From Holophagaceae bacterium UBA1801 (lineage in GTDB: Bacteria; Acidobacteriota; Holophagae; Holophagales; Holophagaceae), in contig DCFP01000151.1 in assembly GCA_002319925.1 (NCBI GenBank), forward strand, positions 6,238-15,035: a stretch of DNA of 8,798 nucleotides, given 5' to 3'. The notes beneath the pieces were generated by a model. That model did no database searches, had not been told where the DNA came from, and worked only from the letters and a program-made list of their open reading frames with translations. Shown piece after piece: positions 6,589-8,798 of this stretch; positions within the stretch are counted from its first letter, which is position 1; every line of letters begins with the position of its first letter. Made by a program: the position numbers and the translations under genes.

Positions 6589-7642
6589 GGCAGGGAACAT
6601 CGGCTTGAAGCGCCTTCCAGCGGCGCTCGCGGCGTTATTTTTCATCGCGCTGATGGTGCTCTCGCTCTCCTGCGGGAAGGGACGTCATCGCCAACGGACC
6701 TCCGGGGCGCCGGTGATCGGGTTCTCCATGGATTCCCTGGTGGTGGAGCGGTGGAAGCGTGATATCGAGGTGTTCACGCGGTCGGCCCATGACCTGGGCG
6801 CGGAGGTGGTCCTCGAGGTGGCGGACCAGGATCCGGCGGTGCAGGAGCAGCAGGTCCGCGATCTCATCGCCAAGGACGTCGATGTGCTGGTGATCGTACC
6901 CAACGATGCCGACAAACTCAGTGCCGTCGTCGCTGAGGCGAAAGCCAATGGCATTCCCGTGCTGAGCTACGATCGCCTGGTGCGCAAGGCCGGCGTGGAT
7001 CTCTACATCTCCTTCGACAATGAAAAGGTCGGCTCACTCATGGCTGAAGCTCTCACCCGGGCCGTGCCCGCCGGGGGGTTCGTCATCATTAACGGCGCGA
7101 AGAACGACCACAACGCGGTAATGCTAAACGAAGGTGTGCACAAGGTCCTGGATCCCCGCATCGCTTCCGGGAAGAGCCGACTGGTGGCCGAAATCTGGCC
7201 GGATTCCTGGGACAGCGACAAAGCTGCTTCGGGTCTCGAGGCGGTGATCGCCAAGGACAGGGCCATCGATGCCGTCATCGCAGGCAATGACATGCTGGCG
7301 GAAGCGGCGATCCGGGTGCTCGCGGAGAACCGCATGGGCAAGGTCAAGGTGGCCGGCCAGGACGCGGATCTCGCTGCCTGCCAGCGCATCGCGGAGGGTT
7401 CCCAGCACGCCACCATCTACAAGCCCATCGACCAGCTGGCCCTCAAGGCTGCCGGCTTCGCGGTGATGCTGGCCAAAGGCGAGCCCATCGCCACCGACTC
7501 GGTCATCGATGACGGCTCGGGCAAGGTGCCCTACATCCGCCTGGAGCCCGTGCTAGTCACCAAGGAGCTGTTGAAGGCGACGGTGATCAAGGATGGCTTC
7601 CACCAGGAAGCTGATGTCTATCGGAATATTCCCGAGGATTGA
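6575..7642 (+). CDS. xylF: XylF-like D-xylose-type sugar-binding lipoprotein
   Basis: A 355-residue periplasmic binding protein closely resembling E. coli XylF along its length. Shared patterns include VVERWKRD (56-63), DVDVLVIVPN (101-110), LSYDRLVR (130-137), YISFDNEKVG (144-153), HNAVM-region (179-183), IDAVIAGND (231-239), GQDADLA (261-267), IYKPI (281-285) and VIKDGFH (337-343). Residues that line the xylose pocket in XylF, as I recall them (the D-R of YDR, the D of GND, the D of GQDAD, the K of YKP), are kept, so a pentose such as xylose is the likely ligand. Unlike E. coli XylF, the leader ends in VLSLSC, a plausible lipobox with Cys33, predicting a lipid anchor. ATG 6575 overlaps the regulator gene by 14 nt and has GGAGG at 6564-6568. 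A TTG at 6605 (AGGGA at 6592-6596) would instead give a compact leader starting MKRLPAALAALFF, a more typical signal peptide; I keep ATG with reserve. No transporter ATPase or permease is adjacent, so it may serve sensing or supply a transporter encoded elsewhere. Confidence 0.87.
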   Translation: MGTFEAGNIGLKRLPAALAALFFIALMVLSLSCGKGRHRQRTSGAPVIGFSMDSLVVERWKRDIEVFTRSAHDLGAEVVLEVADQDPAVQEQQVRDLIAKDVDVLVIVPNDADKLSAVVAEAKANGIPVLSYDRLVRKAGVDLYISFDNEKVGSLMAEALTRAVPAGGFVIINGAKNDHNAVMLNEGVHKVLDPRIASGKSRLVAEIWPDSWDSDKAASGLEAVIAKDRAIDAVIAGNDMLAEAAIRVLAENRMGKVKVAGQDADLAACQRIAEGSQHATIYKPIDQLALKAAGFAVMLAKGEPIATDSVIDDGSGKVPYIRLEPVLVTKELLKATVIKDGFHQEADVYRNIPED

Positions 7643-7653
7643 AAAAGATCCAC

Positions 7654-7743
7654 CACCAAGAGCACCAAGAAAAATCACCAAGATCACCAAGAGAACATTT
7701 TTTCAAATCAGCTCTTCTTGGTGAGACCCAGGTGATCTTGGTG
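7654..7743. repeat. Inverted cluster of CACCAAGA short repeats
   Basis: Four direct copies of CACCAAGA lie at 7654-7661, 7663-7670, 7676-7683 and 7685-7692 (steps of 9, 13 and 9 nt). Two reverse-complement copies, TCTTGGTG, lie at 7716-7723 and 7736-7743. CACCAAGATCACC (7676-7688) is a perfect 13-nt inverted match to GGTGATCTTGGTG (7731-7743). An alternative fold uses an outer 9-bp stem and an inner 8-bp stem around a loop that contains six Ts (7698-7703). The element starts 11 nt after the xylF stop. Repeats of this CACCAAG type occur between genes in several environmental bacteria (recollection, not checked), so it may be a dispersed REP-like element. It could also act as a 3'-end hairpin, but no U-tract follows. 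Confidence 0.75.
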
Positions 7744-7836
7744 GGATAGCTATTATCCTCGCTCTGGACTTTCACTCCGGTTCTCCGTGGGCAAAGTGCT
7801 AGGTTTCCGAATCCACCTTCTGTCATCCGCTTTATG

Positions 7837-7892
7837 CAGGTGATCGCGGGATCTTTCCAGGTGTTGAGAAGGAACCGGGGCGAGAGGATTTC
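7837..7892 (+). promoter_or_regulatory. Candidate regulator-dependent promoter of the ChvE-like gene
   Basis: CAGGTG occurs at 7837-7842 and again at 7858-7863, exactly 21 bp apart on the same face of the helix, the spacing seen for tandem AraC-family half-sites. The second copy directly abuts TTGAGA (7864-7869), a good -35. At 17 nt the -10 position holds GATTTC (7887-7892), a poor match, as expected for an activator-dependent promoter. A further CAGGTGATC lies at 7729-7737. Transcription from here would give a leader of about 60 nt. The sequence matches are seen; the function and the link to the YesN-type regulator are inferred. Confidence 0.3.
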
Positions 7893-7894
7893 CG

Positions 7895-7914
7895 CTGTCA
7901 CCGACTCGTGACAG
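7895..7914 (+). other. Short perfect hairpin in the leader of the ChvE-like gene
   Basis: CTGTCAC (7895-7901) and GTGACAG (7908-7914) form a perfect 7-bp stem with a 6-nt loop, 43 nt before the start codon. It could be a palindromic operator or a 5'-end mRNA stabiliser if transcription starts near 7899 or earlier. No U-tract follows, so it is not a terminator. Confidence 0.4.
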
Positions 7915-7943
7915 TCCGGCCCTTTGGCCATTGCCATCACTCA

Positions 7944-7950
7944 TAGGAGG
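7944..7950 (+). promoter_or_regulatory. Strong Shine-Dalgarno of the ChvE-like gene
   Basis: TAGGAGG is a near-full anti-16S match, 7 nt before ATG 7958. It is the strongest ribosome site in the window and fixes the start of the downstream gene, whose signal peptide begins exactly there. Confidence 0.85.
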
Positions 7951-7957
7951 GTTATCT

Positions 7958-8798
7958 ATGAAGTCCGCTCGAGTTCTGTTCTCCGCCGCGCTTCTTTCGG
8001 CATCCGCGTTCATGGCCAATGCTGCGGGCCTGGATGTCGGCATCGTGCTTCCCACCAAGGATGAGCCCCGCTGGCTGCAGGACCAGGCCCGTTTCGAGCA
8101 GGTCCTGAAGACCGCCGGTTTCAGCTCCGAAGTGCTCTTCAGCCAGGGCGATTCCGCCAAGGAACGCGCCAATGTCGAGACCCTGCTGACCAAGGGCGCC
8201 AAGGTCATCATCATCTGCCCCCAGGACAGCAACGCCGCCGCCGCTGCCGCCAACGAGATGCACAAGAACAAGGCCAAGGTGATTTCGTACGACCGCCTCA
8301 TCACGGGCACCGACGCCGTCGATTACTACGTGACCTTCGACTCCGTGCAGGTGGGCGAAGCCTGGGGCAAGTTCCTCGTGAGCAAGGCCTCCGGCAAGGG
8401 CAACAATCTCTACCTGTACGCTGGCGCCGCTTCCGACAACAACGCCTTCCTGTTCTTCGAAGGTGCCTGGAACGTCCTCGAACCCAAGATCAAGGACGGC
8501 ACCTTCACCGTTCGCAACTCCAGTGAAGCCGCGGCTCTCAAGGACAAGGCCAAGTTGACCCGCGAAGAGCAGGCCAAGATCATCGGCCAGGTCACCACGA
8601 ACTGGAATTTCAACGACGCCAAGAGCAAGGCTGAAGCCAACCTGACCGCCGCCGACAAGGCCTCTAAGGGCACCGTGTTCATCGCCGCCCCCAACGACGG
8701 CACCGCCCGCGCCATCGCCGATGCCTTCGCGGCCGACAAGGACGTGAAGAAGTATTGGATCACCGGCCAGGACGCCGAGAAGGCTTCCGTCCAGTACA
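7958..8798 (+). CDS. ChvE-like sugar ABC transporter substrate-binding protein (3' end outside window)
   Basis: An open frame of 280 codons from ATG 7958 to the window end, with no stop reached. Residues 1-22 (MKSARVLFSA start, ending ANA) form a Sec signal peptide with likely cleavage after Ala22. The mature part has the type I periplasmic-binding fold of the ChvE/multiple-monosaccharide group: VGIVLPTKDEPRWLQDQARF (27-46), TKGAKVIIICPQD (78-90), VISYDRLI (108-115), YYVTFDSVQVGEAWG (123-137), APNDGTARAIADAF (244-257) and ITGQDAEKASVQ (268-279). It would bind a monosaccharide in the periplasm for an ABC importer, whose ATPase and permease genes would be expected just downstream. Most of the protein (about 280 of perhaps 350 residues) is present. 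Codon use is strongly biased to AAG, GCC, AAC, GAC and ATC, more so than in the signalling genes, and together with the strong ribosome site suggests high expression. Sugar specificity is not readable; glucose, galactose, arabinose and xylose are all possible. Confidence 0.9.
   Translation, partial: MKSARVLFSAALLSASAFMANAAGLDVGIVLPTKDEPRWLQDQARFEQVLKTAGFSSEVLFSQGDSAKERANVETLLTKGAKVIIICPQDSNAAAAAANEMHKNKAKVISYDRLITGTDAVDYYVTFDSVQVGEAWGKFLVSKASGKGNNLYLYAGAASDNNAFLFFEGAWNVLEPKIKDGTFTVRNSSEAAALKDKAKLTREEQAKIIGQVTTNWNFNDAKSKAEANLTAADKASKGTVFIAAPNDGTARAIADAFAADKDVKKYWITGQDAEKASVQY

Larger units (their letters stand above)
7643..7957. other. 315-nt non-coding region between the sensory operon and the ChvE-like gene
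   Basis: I see no credible coding sequence here. From left to right it holds an inverted cluster of CACCAAGA repeats (7654-7743), a small GGATA/TATCC inverted repeat (7744-7758), a possible promoter with paired CAGGTG half-sites (7837-7892), a 7-bp hairpin (7895-7914) and a strong ribosome site (7944-7950). The first part is lower in GC than the genes around it. It is the natural place for transcription control of the sugar-uptake genes downstream. Confidence 0.8.

Noticed and set aside
7654..7743. CRISPR array
   Set aside because: The repeated unit is only 8 nt, steps are 9-13 nt, and two copies are inverted; CRISPR repeats and spacers are far longer and all in one direction.

Overview
The window is GC-rich, densely coded, and has every credible gene on the + strand. 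Gene content (GapN, a group III 'mixed-signature' phosphofructokinase, a ROK sugar kinase, a LytS/YesN-type two-component system and ABC-type sugar-binding proteins with Sec or lipoprotein signals) suggests a free-living, sugar-using Gram-negative-type bacterium. My impression is Acidobacteriota, class Holophagae (Geothrix/Holophaga-like), but this rests on general sequence style and is unproven.

Layout. (1) 1-212: C-terminal tail of a GapN-like aldehyde dehydrogenase, then a 230-nt spacer with a strong GC hairpin just after the stop. (2) 443-2548: 6-phosphofructokinase followed 42 nt later by a ROK-family (glucokinase-like) kinase. Together with GapN this forms a small glycolytic block. (3) 2574-7642: four genes with overlapping ends: a membrane-anchored periplasmic-binding-fold protein, a LytS/YesM-type sensor histidine kinase (ATGA overlap), a YesN-type REC + AraC response regulator (ATGA overlap), and a XylF-like sugar-binding lipoprotein (14-nt overlap). 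An extended -10 element sits so close to the first start codon that the transcript may be almost leaderless. (4) 7643-7957: a 315-nt non-coding region with an inverted cluster of CACCAAGA repeats, a possible regulator-controlled promoter (CAGGTG half-sites 21 bp apart abutting a TTGAGA -35), a short 5' hairpin and a strong Shine-Dalgarno. (5) 7958-end: a ChvE-like Sec-exported sugar-binding protein cut by the window end, with codon use suggesting high expression.

Working model (inference). The anchored binding protein and the histidine kinase sense a pentose or hexose in the periplasm. The YesN-type regulator then activates the downstream sugar-uptake genes starting with the ChvE-like protein, and imported sugar feeds the neighbouring glycolytic enzymes. 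The closest precedent I know is the clostridial XylFII-LytS-YesN xylose-sensing system. The extra XylF lipoprotein coupled to the regulator, and the adjacent glycolytic genes, are the departures most worth testing.
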